This document shows positions 1-8,414 of a stretch of DNA of 64,000 bases, piece by piece. The translations under genes were made by a program, and so were the position numbers. Origin of the DNA: Metabacillus litoralis (lineage in GTDB: Bacteria; Bacillota; Bacilli; Bacillales; Bacillaceae); contig NZ_JAIVKL010000006.1 of assembly GCF_020524045.1 (NCBI RefSeq), positions 124,001 to 188,000 on the forward strand. The letters run 5' to 3'. Below the pieces are notes generated by a model. That model saw only the letters and a list, made by a program, of their open reading frames with translations. It was not told where the DNA came from and did no database searches. Every line of letters starts with the position of its first letter. The first letter of the stretch is position 1.

Positions 1-621
1 AACTATTTAATGTCATTAGGACGCATTGATGTATTGGTAAATAATGCAGGCTATGCTGGTGCGGGCTTTGTCGAGGAAATACCAATTGATGAGTATAGAA
101 GACAATTTGAAACAAATCTTTTTGGTGCAATCAATGTCACTCAAGCAGTATTACCCCTTATGCGTCAACAGAAGAGTGGAAAAATTATTAATGTCAGTAG
201 TATAAGTGGAAAAGTTGGGTTTCCAGGATTATCACCGTATGTTTCATCTAAATATGCTCTAGAGGGTTGGAGTGAGTCATTACGCTTAGAAATGAAGTCA
301 TTTGGAGTAGATGTTGTTTTAGTTGAACCAGGCTCTTTTCAAACAAATATATGGAGTTCAGGAAAGCATGTAACAAAGAAGTCACTACAAAAAGAATCTC
401 CATATTTTGAAACAATGAAAATGCTTGAAAATCATATAATGAAGGGAAATTCAACATTCGGTGATGCCCGGGATGTTGCAAAATTAATTACAGAAGTTTC
501 ACAAAAAAAATCCCCATCACTACGTTATACAATTGGCAAGGGAGTTAAACTTACAATCTTACTCAAGTCGATCATGCCTTGGAAAATCTGGGAGAAAGTT
601 GTGTTAAAACAGTTAAAATAA
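1..621 (+). CDS. Short-chain dehydrogenase/reductase, 5' end outside window
   Basis: The reading frame is open from the first base (codons for Asn-Tyr-Leu precede the first ATG at 10), so the gene begins upstream and its Rossmann glycine motif is missing here. What is visible is typical of classical SDR enzymes: the NNAG motif soon after the window starts, a catalytic Ser in NVSSISG, and the YxxxK pair in YVSSKYALEG, followed by a substrate-binding segment with VEPGSFQT. SDRs are cytoplasmic NAD(P)H oxidoreductases. The substrate cannot be told from sequence. The gene ends 16 bases before a strong promoter for the next unit. Confident of the family, not of the reaction. Confidence 0.85.
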   Translation, partial: NYLMSLGRIDVLVNNAGYAGAGFVEEIPIDEYRRQFETNLFGAINVTQAVLPLMRQQKSGKIINVSSISGKVGFPGLSPYVSSKYALEGWSESLRLEMKSFGVDVVLVEPGSFQTNIWSSGKHVTKKSLQKESPYFETMKMLENHIMKGNSTFGDARDVAKLITEVSQKKSPSLRYTIGKGVKLTILLKSIMPWKIWEKVVLKQLK

Positions 622-637
622 TATCTTACAAAAGTCG

Positions 638-667
638 TTGACATTATGTGCTGGAAAATTATACAAT
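638..667 (+). promoter_or_regulatory. Sigma-A promoter for the bmr leader
   Basis: A perfect -35 box TTGACA at 638-643 is followed by TACAAT at 662-667 with an 18-base spacer (TATACA at 660-665 gives 16). It lies between the SDR stop and a short leader ORF, so it is the likely start of the exporter transcript. Confidence 0.7.
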
Positions 668-707
668 TATCTTCGTGAAGGAAATATAAAAATTGGAGGG
701 TTATCAA

Positions 708-776
708 ATGAGAATTAGAATGGATTTATCTCGACAAATTTCATATGATGATGTGGCCTCCAACCAAGTACTTTAA
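708..776 (+). CDS. 22-residue leader peptide upstream of bmrC
   Basis: A short ORF (MRIRMDLSRQ..., 22 residues) with a good ribosome site (GGAGGG about 8 bases before ATG). It sits between a strong promoter (638-667) and two tandem intrinsic terminators (807-840 and 857-890), with the ABC exporter genes beyond. This is the usual layout of a translated attenuator leader, where drug-stalled ribosomes prevent terminator formation. The B. subtilis bmrCD operon is known to be controlled by ribosome-mediated attenuation through a leader ORF called bmrB. Whether this ORF or the Cys-containing ORF at 893-1033 corresponds to bmrB cannot be settled by eye. No function is expected from the peptide other than regulation. 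Confidence 0.5.
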   Translation: MRIRMDLSRQISYDDVASNQVL

Positions 777-806
777 AAAGCTAGTACGTTTTTAATCTAA
801 ATGCTA

Positions 807-840
807 ACGCAGGTCACTATTTTGATGACGTGCGTTTTTA
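807..840 (+). terminator. Leader terminator 1 (attenuator)
   Basis: A 10-base stem with one mismatch (807-816 with 826-835), a 9-base loop, then TTTTTA. It lies 30 bases after the 22-codon leader ORF, so it can act as the attenuator of the bmr operon. Confidence 0.65.
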
Positions 841-856
841 TATTGTCTTTATTTTA

Positions 857-890
857 GGCATTATGCGATGTGACGCATAATGCCTTTTTA
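857..890 (+). terminator. Leader terminator 2 (attenuator)
   Basis: A perfect 11-base stem (857-867 with 874-884), a 6-base loop and TTTTTA. It follows terminator 1 by only 17 bases, so transcripts reaching bmrC from the 638 promoter must read through two terminators. Confidence 0.75.
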
Positions 891-892
891 AT

Positions 893-1033
893 GTGATTGA
901 AGATGAATTGTGTTTGGGTTGTTACGAGCAATATGCTCGCTACAATAAATATTTTAGTTTGAAGGGAGATCGTTGTGAGATGAATAATGAAGCAATTAGA
1001 CGTATTGATTTAGATTGGATAAAAGGTGGCTAA
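893..1033 (+). CDS. Small Cys-containing ORF before bmrC (possible bmrB-like leader)
   Basis: Reading from GTG 893 gives 46 residues with a CLGCY segment near the start and an acidic/aromatic end (RRIDLDWIKGG); the stop lies 40 bases before bmrC. GTG 893 has no good ribosome site. An internal in-frame ATG at 980 has a good one (GAAGGGAGA) and would give a 17-residue peptide. A possible promoter (919-946) overlaps the upstream part. Position and size fit BmrB (YheJ) of B. subtilis, a leader ORF of about 50 codons ahead of bmrCD, but I cannot confirm similarity. Translation start and coding status are uncertain. Confidence 0.4.
   Translation: MIEDELCLGCYEQYARYNKYFSLKGDRCEMNNEAIRRIDLDWIKGG
919..946 (+). 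promoter_or_regulatory. Possible internal promoter with palindromic spacer
   Basis: TTGTTA at 919-924 and TACAAT at 941-946 are 16 bases apart. The spacer holds a perfect inverted repeat, CGAGCA-ATA-TGCTCG (925-939), which could be an operator or a small hairpin. A transcript from here would start after both leader terminators and include the well-placed ATG at 980. Confidence 0.35.
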
Positions 1034-1073
1034 TCATTCATCATGTTTTTTCGAATAAAGGGAGGGATAGTTT

Positions 1074-2822
1074 ATGTTTTCAGTTTTAACAAAATTAAGT
1101 TGGTTTTTTAAAAAGTATTGGAGACGTTATACGGTTGCCATTACATTATTAATCATTGTTAGCTTTCTTGATGTTATTCCACCAAAGATTATCGGTATAG
1201 CAATTGATGATATTCAGTTTGGTCAAATGACAGCAGATCGTTTAAATGACTTATTGATCTTTTTCGGGATTCTTTTAGTTGTAAGTTATGCACTTACGTA
1301 TGTATGGATGTATCAGCTGTTTGGTGGGGCACATTTAATTGAGAGAACGTTAAGATTTCGATTTATGAAACATTTGTTAGCAATGACACCAAGTTTTTAT
1401 GAAAAGAGCCGTACAGGTGACTTAATGGCTCGTGCTACAAATGATTTAAAGGCCATTTCCCTAACTGCTGGTTTTGGAATTTTAACTTTAGTAGACTCAA
1501 CTATTTTTATGATTATCATCGTTTTTGTGATGGGATTTACGATTAGTTGGAAGCTTACTTTAGCAGCATTGATTCCTTTACCATTAATGGCCATTAGCAT
1601 CAGTTATTTTGGAAAGCTCATACACAAACGATTTACAATTGCACAAGATGCTTTTGGTGATATTAATGATCGAGTATTAGAATCTGTATCAGGCGTAAGA
1701 GTTATTCGTGCTTATGTCCAGGAAAAAGCTGATGAACAGCGATTTAATGAAATGACAGAAGATGTGTATCAAAAAAATATCTCAGTAGCTAAAATCGATG
1801 CATTATTTGAACCAACGATAAAAATTCTTGTAGGTTTAAGCTATTGTATTGGACTTGGTTATGGTGCATACCTAGTTTTTAACCAATCAATCACTTTAGG
1901 AGAATTAGTCAGCTTTAATATTTATTTAGGGATGTTAATTTGGCCTATGTTTGCTGTAGGAGAGCTTATTAATATTCTTCAAAGAGGAAATGCATCACTC
2001 GACCGTGTCAATTCAACACTATCATATCAGCAAGATGTAAAGGATGTTAGTCATCCAATCGGTGTCGATATACCGAGTACAATTAGGTTTTCAGATGTGA
2101 CCTTCCGTTATCCATCCTCAAACGTAGATAACTTAAGAAACATCAACTTGGATGTAAAAAGAGGGCAAACAGTTGGTATTGTTGGAAAAACTGGCTCTGG
2201 AAAGACAACGCTTCTTAAACAATTTCTTAGAGAATACCCACTAGGTACAGGAGAAATAGCGATAGCTGGAAAGCCATTAGAAAACATTTTAATTGATTCC
2301 GTTCATTCGTGGGTAGGCTATGTTCCACAAGAACAAATTCTGTTTTCAAGAACAATCCGTGAAAATCTCCAATTCGGTAAAGAGCAAGTATCAGAGGAAG
2401 AAATTGAGCGATCATTGTCTTTGGCTGCCTTTGATAATGATTTAACAGTCTTGCCAAAAGGTTTAGACACGTTAGTAGGGGAAAAAGGTGTCGCTTTATC
2501 GGGAGGACAAAAACAACGTATATCAATTGCTAGAGCACTCATTAAAGACCCTGAAATTCTATTGCTTGATGATGCGATGTCTGCAGTTGATGGGAAAACA
2601 GAGGCGAAAATCATAGAGAACATCCGTAAAGAGCGCGCACAAAAAACAACCTTTATTACGGCCCATCGTTTATCTGCTGTTCAGCATGCAGACTGGATTA
2701 TTGTGATGGATGAAGGAGAAATTGTTGAAGAAGGAACACATGAACAGCTCCTAAGTCTAGGAAAATGGTATAAAGAGCAGTTTGATCGACAGCAGACAGA
2801 TTCTTATGGGGAGGTGGGTTAA
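1074..2822 (+). CDS. bmrC: Multidrug ABC exporter subunit, BmrC (YheI) type
   Basis: A 582-residue half-transporter with six membrane helices (about residues 15-300) and a C-terminal ATPase domain: Walker A GKTGSGKTT (about 372-380), signature LSGGQKQR (about 474) and H-loop TAHRL. After Walker B the catalytic glutamate is replaced by Asp (LLLDD, D500), the known hallmark of BmrC, so the ATP site formed by its own Walker motifs is degenerate. Family knowledge: BmrC pairs with BmrD to form a plasma-membrane heterodimer that exports drugs. GGGAGGG precedes the ATG at good spacing. bmrD follows after one base, so the two are translated together. Expression probably depends on attenuation in the 638-890 leader. 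Confidence 0.92.
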   Translation: MFSVLTKLSWFFKKYWRRYTVAITLLIIVSFLDVIPPKIIGIAIDDIQFGQMTADRLNDLLIFFGILLVVSYALTYVWMYQLFGGAHLIERTLRFRFMKHLLAMTPSFYEKSRTGDLMARATNDLKAISLTAGFGILTLVDSTIFMIIIVFVMGFTISWKLTLAALIPLPLMAISISYFGKLIHKRFTIAQDAFGDINDRVLESVSGVRVIRAYVQEKADEQRFNEMTEDVYQKNISVAKIDALFEPTIKILVGLSYCIGLGYGAYLVFNQSITLGELVSFNIYLGMLIWPMFAVGELINILQRGNASLDRVNSTLSYQQDVKDVSHPIGVDIPSTIRFSDVTFRYPSSNVDNLRNINLDVKRGQTVGIVGKTGSGKTTLLKQFLREYPLGTGEIAIAGKPLENILIDSVHSWVGYVPQEQILFSRTIRENLQFGKEQVSEEEIERSLSLAAFDNDLTVLPKGLDTLVGEKGVALSGGQKQRISIARALIKDPEILLLDDAMSAVDGKTEAKIIENIRKERAQKTTFITAHRLSAVQHADWIIVMDEGEIVEEGTHEQLLSLGKWYKEQFDRQQTDSYGEVG

Positions 2823-2823
2823 T

Positions 2824-4857
2824 ATGAAACAACCATCAACAGGAAAACGTCTGGTTCAATATGCGCTCCATTATAAACGAACAATCTTTTTTGCATTAAT
2901 CATGCTAACATTCGCTGTTGCGGCGGAACTGACAGGACCATTTATTGCAAAGAAAATGATTGATGATCATATGATGGGCATCGAAAGTCCCTGGAGTGAA
3001 GTGTTAAATAAAGATGATCAAACAGTCGCTTACAAAAATCAATATTATAAAAGAGATGACTATCTCTCCAAAGATGATCAATTGGGGAACAAAGAATTGC
3101 AAATTGTTCAAGTAGGACGTTCTTTTTATGCAACAGAAAAACACCTTACATTTGATGGAGAGCGTTCAATAACTGAAGAAACGCTAACGATTACAAGTGG
3201 AGAAAAAGAAGAAACTTATCTAGTAAATAAATTAAGTCAAAAAGAACTTTTAGCTTTTTATCAACCAGAAATTTCGCCAATTATTATTCTTCTTAGTATA
3301 TATATAGGATTGTTATTTGTAGCAGCGATCTTTCAATTTGGTAAGTCATTATTATTACAAAAAGCAGCTAATCGAATCATCCAGAAAATGCGTACAGATG
3401 TTTTTGAGCATATTCAAAGAGTACCAATTACCTATTTTGATAACAGACCTGCAGGGAAAATTGTTTCACGTGTAACAAATGATACTGAAGCAATTCGTGA
3501 ATTATATGTTAAGGTGCTAGCAAGCTTTTTTACAAGTGGGATTTATATGACAGGTATTTTTGTCGCGTTATTTTTCCTACATGTAAAGCTTGCGCTTATT
3601 ACTATGTTGCTCATTCCAATCATTATGATTTGGATGATTGTGTATCGAAAAGTCGCCTCTAGATATAACCATTTAATTCGAACAAGAGTTAGTGATATTA
3701 ATGGAATGATCAATGAATCGATTCAAGGCATGACAATCATCCGAGCATTTAGACGCCAAAAAGAGACATTAAAGGAATTTGAAACATTAAACGAAGAGCA
3801 TTTCACATACCAAAATAAATTATTAAGTTTAAATTCAATGACATCTCATAATTTAGTTGCTGTTCTTCGGAACATCGCATTTGTCGTTTTAATCTGGTAT
3901 TTTGGGGGTCAGTCTATTTCGGGTAGTGGAATCATTTCAATCGGTTTACTTTATGCATTTGTTGATTATTTGAATCGTCTTTTCCAGCCTGTTACAGATA
4001 TTGTTAATCAGTTAGCGCAGCTAGAACAGGCAAGAGTTTCATCAGAAAGAGTCTTTCAACTTCTTGATGAAAAGGGGGAAGAAGTGGATGTAAAACAAAT
4101 CCCTAGGTATGAGGGAAATGTAAGATTCGAGGATGTTTCCTTTTCTTATAATGGCGAAAATGACGTATTAAAACATATTGAATTTGAAGCTAAAAAAGGA
4201 GAAACAGTAGCATTAGTTGGTCATACTGGATCTGGAAAAAGTTCGATTATCAATCTATTGTTTCGTTACTATGATATTGATAGAGGAAAAATCACCATTG
4301 ATGGAATAGATATAACAAAGCTTCCACGTCAGCAGTTGAGACAGCATATGGGAATTGTTCTTCAAGATCCATTTTTGTTTACTGGAACCATTGAATCAAA
4401 TGTAAGCTTAGATAATCATGAAATTACTAAGGAAAAGGTCCATAAAGCATTACAAGATGTTGGAGCTGAGAGATTTATTAAACAACTTCCAAATCAGTAT
4501 GAAGAGCCAGTACTTGAAAAAGGAAGTACTTTATCATCTGGAGAAAGACAGCTTATTTCTTTTGCACGTGCACTTGCATATGATCCTGCTATCCTTATTT
4601 TAGATGAAGCAACAGCAAATATTGATACTGAAACAGAAGCAATGATTCAGAAAGCTTTAAACATCGTAAAGCAAGGCAGAACAACGTTTATTATTGCGCA
4701 TCGTTTATCAACAATTCGTGAAGCCGATCAAATTCTAGTATTAGATCATGGTGAAATTGTTGAAAGAGGTAATCATGAACAGCTATTGAATCAAAAAGGT
4801 AAATACTATCAAATGTATCAATTACAAATAGGAAAAGACAAAGTAAAGTTGTGTTAA
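2824..4857 (+). CDS. bmrD: Multidrug ABC exporter subunit, BmrD (YheH) type
   Basis: A 677-residue half-transporter, partner of BmrC. The ATG at 2824 follows GGGGAGGTGGG at the end of bmrC; an ATG at 2782 inside bmrC lacks such a site. About 100 hydrophilic residues lie between membrane helices 1 and 2 (about residues 45-145), matching the extracytoplasmic domain described for BmrD. The ATPase domain has Walker A GHTGSGKSS (about 466), an intact catalytic Glu in ILDEATA (E595) and H-loop IAHRLS, but a degenerate signature LSSGERQ. With BmrC this gives one consensus ATP site (BmrD Walker plus BmrC signature) and one degenerate site. It is most likely a drug efflux pump. Confidence 0.92.
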   Translation: MKQPSTGKRLVQYALHYKRTIFFALIMLTFAVAAELTGPFIAKKMIDDHMMGIESPWSEVLNKDDQTVAYKNQYYKRDDYLSKDDQLGNKELQIVQVGRSFYATEKHLTFDGERSITEETLTITSGEKEETYLVNKLSQKELLAFYQPEISPIIILLSIYIGLLFVAAIFQFGKSLLLQKAANRIIQKMRTDVFEHIQRVPITYFDNRPAGKIVSRVTNDTEAIRELYVKVLASFFTSGIYMTGIFVALFFLHVKLALITMLLIPIIMIWMIVYRKVASRYNHLIRTRVSDINGMINESIQGMTIIRAFRRQKETLKEFETLNEEHFTYQNKLLSLNSMTSHNLVAVLRNIAFVVLIWYFGGQSISGSGIISIGLLYAFVDYLNRLFQPVTDIVNQLAQLEQARVSSERVFQLLDEKGEEVDVKQIPRYEGNVRFEDVSFSYNGENDVLKHIEFEAKKGETVALVGHTGSGKSSIINLLFRYYDIDRGKITIDGIDITKLPRQQLRQHMGIVLQDPFLFTGTIESNVSLDNHEITKEKVHKALQDVGAERFIKQLPNQYEEPVLEKGSTLSSGERQLISFARALAYDPAILILDEATANIDTETEAMIQKALNIVKQGRTTFIIAHRLSTIREADQILVLDHGEIVERGNHEQLLNQKGKYYQMYQLQIGKDKVKLC

Positions 4858-4917
4858 AAAATGTTTACCTTCTGCTTTTAAAGGGGAACATACTTTAAAA
4901 GTAGGAGGTATAGGTAC

Positions 4918-5010
4918 ATGAAAAGAATACTAAAAAAATTAGTGAAATGGGCACCTATTATTTATCCAATTGTAAAAAAGATGATTAATAAGCGTAAAGG
5001 TAGAAGATGA
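4918..5010 (+). CDS. 30-residue cationic amphipathic peptide
   Basis: A short ORF with an excellent ribosome site (GTAGGAGG, about 8 bases before ATG). The product starts MKRILKKLVKWAPIIYP and ends in KRKGRR: net positive, with one short hydrophobic stretch. It lies 60 bases after bmrD and could share its transcript. I do not recognise a named family. It may be a small membrane-associated protein; a toxin-like or antimicrobial role is only speculation from composition. The strong ribosome site is the main argument that it is real. Confidence 0.5.
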   Translation: MKRILKKLVKWAPIIYPIVKKMINKRKGRR

Positions 5011-5136
5011 ATAAAGTGGATTTAGATTTGTGAAGATGATTATCAATTTAATAAAACTACTACCTTTGGCTTTCTTGTAGTAACAGCGTGTCTGAGCTAT
5101 AGAGCCCATCATGGTTTTTGCTGAGATTATATATCA

Positions 5137-5175
5137 CAGATAAATAGAAATCGAAGGTTGTTTTCTATTTATCTG
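5137..5175. terminator. Hairpin between convergent bmr and DUF421 units
   Basis: A perfect 14-base inverted repeat (5137-5150 with 5162-5175) with an 11-base loop, AT-rich, followed by ATTTT on the plus strand. It lies between the convergent ends of the bmr operon and the DUF421 gene, so it probably ends one or both. Confidence 0.5.
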
Positions 5176-5184
5176 ATTTTGGGT

Positions 5185-5910
5185 TCAATGGAATATAGGT
5201 GGAATTTGAACTTTAAGATCATTCTTTAATGATATATGTAAGTCATGATTTTGGTTAATTGTTGCAAAAAAGACATGTTGAGAAGAAATAATTCCTTTGT
5301 TAGAAAGCTGTTGTTTTAACCATTTGTCATCTAAATCAAAATATTGAAGAACATTTGGAAATATCTCCCCATCCATAATTACAGGAAAAGAGATCGCTGT
5401 GATAGAGCGTTCAACACCCATGTCTTCGATCGTTACAAATTGTTTTTGTTTTTTCTTTAATACACTGCAAGATCCATTCGCTTCAATAATTGCTGTTTCT
5501 ACGTCATTAATGTCAAAAACATTTTTTTCTCTTAGCATTTGTAGGATATTATCAATAGAATAGCGGATCGATTTAATATTTTCATTTAATAAGACCCCAT
5601 CTTGTACAACGATAGTTGGTTCAAATGTTAGAAGCTTACCAACCTTCCGATTTGAAATCTTCCAATTTGCTACAACCCTTTGAAATAATCCAACGACCAC
5701 AATGGTAAAAGCAGTAGGGATATGATGAATACTCGGGTCCGCAATATCAGCACCAACAACTGCTCCTAGTGTAATAATAATCAAGAAATCAAATATCGGT
5801 AACTCACCAATTGCTCTTTTTCCCATGAAAATCGTAATGAATAATAATAAAGGTAAAATCGTTATAATTCTCCCAAACACAATTAATATGTCTTTTAACA
5901 TATCCTCCAT
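5185..5910 (-). CDS. DUF421 (YetF/YcaP-type) membrane protein
   Basis: Three hydrophobic segments open the protein (including ILPLLLFITIFMGKRAIGELP and DFLIIITLGAVVGADIADPS), typical of the DUF421 N-terminal region. A soluble C-terminal domain follows, with the family-like segment EPTIVVQDGVLLNENIKSIRYS and a duplicated alpha/beta fold. The biochemical role is not known to me; relatives are linked to sporulation and membrane or cell-envelope physiology. I chose the ATG at 5910 (241 residues) because GAGG lies 6 bases upstream and family members begin about there. The longer frame from 5961 has no ribosome site. Single-gene unit facing the bmr operon. Confidence 0.8.
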   Translation of the reverse strand: MEDMLKDILIVFGRIITILPLLLFITIFMGKRAIGELPIFDFLIIITLGAVVGADIADPSIHHIPTAFTIVVVGLFQRVVANWKISNRKVGKLLTFEPTIVVQDGVLLNENIKSIRYSIDNILQMLREKNVFDINDVETAIIEANGSCSVLKKKQKQFVTIEDMGVERSITAISFPVIMDGEIFPNVLQYFDLDDKWLKQQLSNKGIISSQHVFFATINQNHDLHISLKNDLKVQIPPIFH

Positions 5911-6045
5911 AGTAAGCCTCATTTCTCTAGAAAAATACTCAATAGAAAAAGGCTCTCCCATTTTAGTTCAATCGATACCCTAATAACGGAGAATAGCTAA
6001 TTTATATAAAATATTCTTACATTTGTAGTGAGTTTTAAACTTATA

Positions 6046-6080
6046 GGAAAAGAAAAAGAGACGAAAATAATCATCGTCTC
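6046..6080 (-). terminator. Terminator of the MFS gene
   Basis: On the minus strand GAGACGA (6080-6074) pairs with TCGTCTC (6064-6058), followed by TTTTTCTTTTCC. It starts 16 bases after the stop of the MFS gene. Confidence 0.8.
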
Positions 6081-6095
6081 CTGTTTATGGTTACT

Positions 6096-7346
6096 TTAAG
6101 ATGTTTTTGGTTCAGGCACTCTAGAGAGAATGACCAAACCTATAATAAATAACAATACTAAACTAAATACACCACTACTTGAGTTACCAGTTAATTGTGC
6201 TGTAATTGCAACTAACAATGGACCCATAATTGATGCGAATTTTCCAAAGATATTATAAAAGCCGAAGAATTCATTTGCTTTATCTTTAGGGATAAGCTTG
6301 GCGAAATATGAGCGACTTAAGGCTTGGATTCCACCCTGTGATGTAGCAACTAACATAGCTAAAATCCAAAAATCTAATGTTGTTTTTAAGAAATAAGAGT
6401 AGATACAAACAATTATATAAATCGTAATCCCGACGTATAGCATCTTTTTACCGGTAAATTTTTCAGAAAGCCTACCGTATAAGATAGCAAAGGGTGCTGC
6501 AACTACTTGAGTCACAAATAAAACAATAAGTAGATTAGTTGAAGTGATGCCAAGATCTGTTCCATAAGCAGTTGACATTGTAATGATCGTTCCAACACCA
6601 TCAATATAAAAGAAATAGGCAAGTAGAAATAAAAATACCGCCTTATATTTTTTTATTTCTTTAAGTGTTTTACCTAACCTTTTAAAGCTGTGAAAAACAG
6701 GGTTTGGTTCACGCTCTATGTAATACCGCTGATGTACATTTTTAAATAAAGGAATAGAAAATAGTCCCCACCATAATGCAGTAATGATAAAAGCAATTTT
6801 ACTCGCTAACGTTGTAGATATTGGGATGATTCCATTTTGTGCTAAGACGATTATGCTAATACTAATAATGAAAGGGATGGTACTACCAATATATCCTAAA
6901 CCAAAACCTCGTGCAGATATCCTATTCATTCTTTCTTCCGTTGTTACATCAACAAGAAAGGCATCATAAAAGACATTTGCTCCTGCTGAGCCAACGGCAG
7001 CTAAAGTGTAGCAGACTAATAAGAACCCCCATTTATCTGTAGGAATAAAAGCAAGTAGTCCTGTAAAAATTACGCCCATTGAAAAAAAGAATGTGAAAAA
7101 GCGTTTTTTATAACCTTGATAATCAGCAATCGTGCCTAAAATAGGACCTAACATTGCTAGAATGAATGTAGCTATTGCAATTGTATAGCCTAAATAAGCA
7201 GTTGAATTTGCTGAACTCACTCCTGCTTCTGTAGCAGCTGCTTTATAATAAATGGGGAAAACAGCTGTGGAAATGATGATTGAGTAAGCGGAGTTCGCCC
7301 AGTCATAAAACATCCAACTATTCTCTTCTTTAGAAAAACGCTTCAT
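6096..7346 (-). CDS. UMF1-type MFS transporter (YxiO-like)
   Basis: A 416-residue membrane protein with about 12 hydrophobic helices. The opening WMFYDWANSAYS is the hallmark of the UMF1/Atg22-like group of MFS permeases, to which B. subtilis YxiO belongs. Substrates of the bacterial members are not established; yeast Atg22 exports amino acids from the vacuole. The ATG at 7346 has GGAGGAAAAAGT in front and gives the family start MKRFSKEE; the upstream extension to 7427 would add 27 unlikely residues. It is transcribed alone and has its own terminator. Confidence 0.85.
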   Translation of the reverse strand: MKRFSKEENSWMFYDWANSAYSIIISTAVFPIYYKAAATEAGVSSANSTAYLGYTIAIATFILAMLGPILGTIADYQGYKKRFFTFFFSMGVIFTGLLAFIPTDKWGFLLVCYTLAAVGSAGANVFYDAFLVDVTTEERMNRISARGFGLGYIGSTIPFIISISIIVLAQNGIIPISTTLASKIAFIITALWWGLFSIPLFKNVHQRYYIEREPNPVFHSFKRLGKTLKEIKKYKAVFLFLLAYFFYIDGVGTIITMSTAYGTDLGITSTNLLIVLFVTQVVAAPFAILYGRLSEKFTGKKMLYVGITIYIIVCIYSYFLKTTLDFWILAMLVATSQGGIQALSRSYFAKLIPKDKANEFFGFYNIFGKFASIMGPLLVAITAQLTGNSSSGVFSLVLLFIIGLVILSRVPEPKTS

Positions 7347-7569
7347 ACTTTTTCCTCCATTAATAAACTTTCTAATAATTGTACATGAATTCTTGTATGG
7401 AAAACCAAATGTTGAAAAATTTAACATTTGGTTTACATATATTTAATAATATTTAGGATGAGTTGTGGGGTTAGCACTTTCCACTTTTCTATTGAATAGA
7501 GCATAATGTACAAGAGTTGATAGATCATTTCTTAACGGCTCATAAAAATGTTTTAACTTTCCTTTAAGT

Positions 7570-8007
7570 TTACAAGTTCAATCCCATGACAGTTGATAAA
7601 TCTGAAAATCCAAGACTTTTATATAATGACTTAGCTGGATTTCCTGTATACACATTTAATATCACCTTTAAATATCCTTCTCTTCTTAAATCTTCAATCG
7701 CAAAATTCATTAATTTACGACCGACCCCTAGTTTTCGAAAAGCTGGGAATACATATATAGAAGTTATTGAAGCAGTTTTAACCTCGTTAATTGGGTTGAA
7801 ATCTGGTCCTATAAGGATCCAACCTGCAATTTGGTTTTGTTCAAGGGCTACAAAATAATAAGCGCCACTGTTTAATAATGGAAGGAACATATTTAATCCT
7901 CTTTGATGATCGTTTTTCACTAATCCCATGGAACTTTCATTCATTGCTTGAATGGTCATATGAAGAAGAGTATTTGTTTCTTGCGTTGTTGCTTGCCTAA
8001 TTATCAT
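7570..8007 (-). CDS. GNAT-family N-acetyltransferase
   Basis: A 145-residue single-domain GNAT protein. Motif A for acetyl-CoA is visible as VFPAFRKLGVGRKLM (about residues 88-102), and motif B as LNVYTGNPAKSLYKSLGF near the C-terminus, where the Asn and Tyr are typical. It transfers an acetyl group from acetyl-CoA to an amine; the acceptor is not predictable. GGGGTG lies before the ATG. It stands alone, with a 140-base gap to the MFS gene and 400 bases to the divergent mannanase. Confidence 0.85.
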   Translation of the reverse strand: MIIRQATTQETNTLLHMTIQAMNESSMGLVKNDHQRGLNMFLPLLNSGAYYFVALEQNQIAGWILIGPDFNPINEVKTASITSIYVFPAFRKLGVGRKLMNFAIEDLRREGYLKVILNVYTGNPAKSLYKSLGFSDLSTVMGLNL

Positions 8008-8308
8008 AAATTACACCCCACTATCATTACATAAACCTATCTTATGAGTTTTTTTTAGAAAAGTGATTGGTAATATTCATCTGAATATTCAGTAAGTAAT
8101 TATTAAAATTAATTACTTAATCGTTGATCTTAATGTTCAAGTGTGTTCGAAGAGAAAAAATTGAATGAATGGTTAATTAGTTACTTTTAAATGAAAAAGT
8201 CGTTAAATATTGTACTATTGGATCAGTTTAAGTAATCGTTAACCTAAAAAGTTTATATAATATTTATACTTTTGTAAAAAATTACTTTTATTTGCTAAGT
8301 AATATAAG

Positions 8309-8337
8309 TATAATAGATTCGTAAGATAACGCTTACA
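8309..8337 (+). promoter_or_regulatory. -10 box and CcpA catabolite-responsive element for the mannanase gene
   Basis: TATAAT at 8309-8314 is a good -10 box. Just downstream, positions 8324-8337 read on the minus strand as TGTAAGCGTTATCT, matching 13 of 14 positions of the cre consensus TGWAANCGNTNWCA. A cre overlapping the start site is a classic roadblock or repression site, so the mannanase is probably repressed by CcpA when preferred sugars are present. The -35 region is weak (TTTTAT). The rest of 8008-8414 is AT-rich with no gene visible. Confidence 0.7.
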
Positions 8338-8414
8338 GTATTCGTTAGTGCTTAGAAGGGGTGATAACTAAGCAGTGTTTTAGCTATCATTAACTAATTT
8401 TAGGGGAGGATTTT

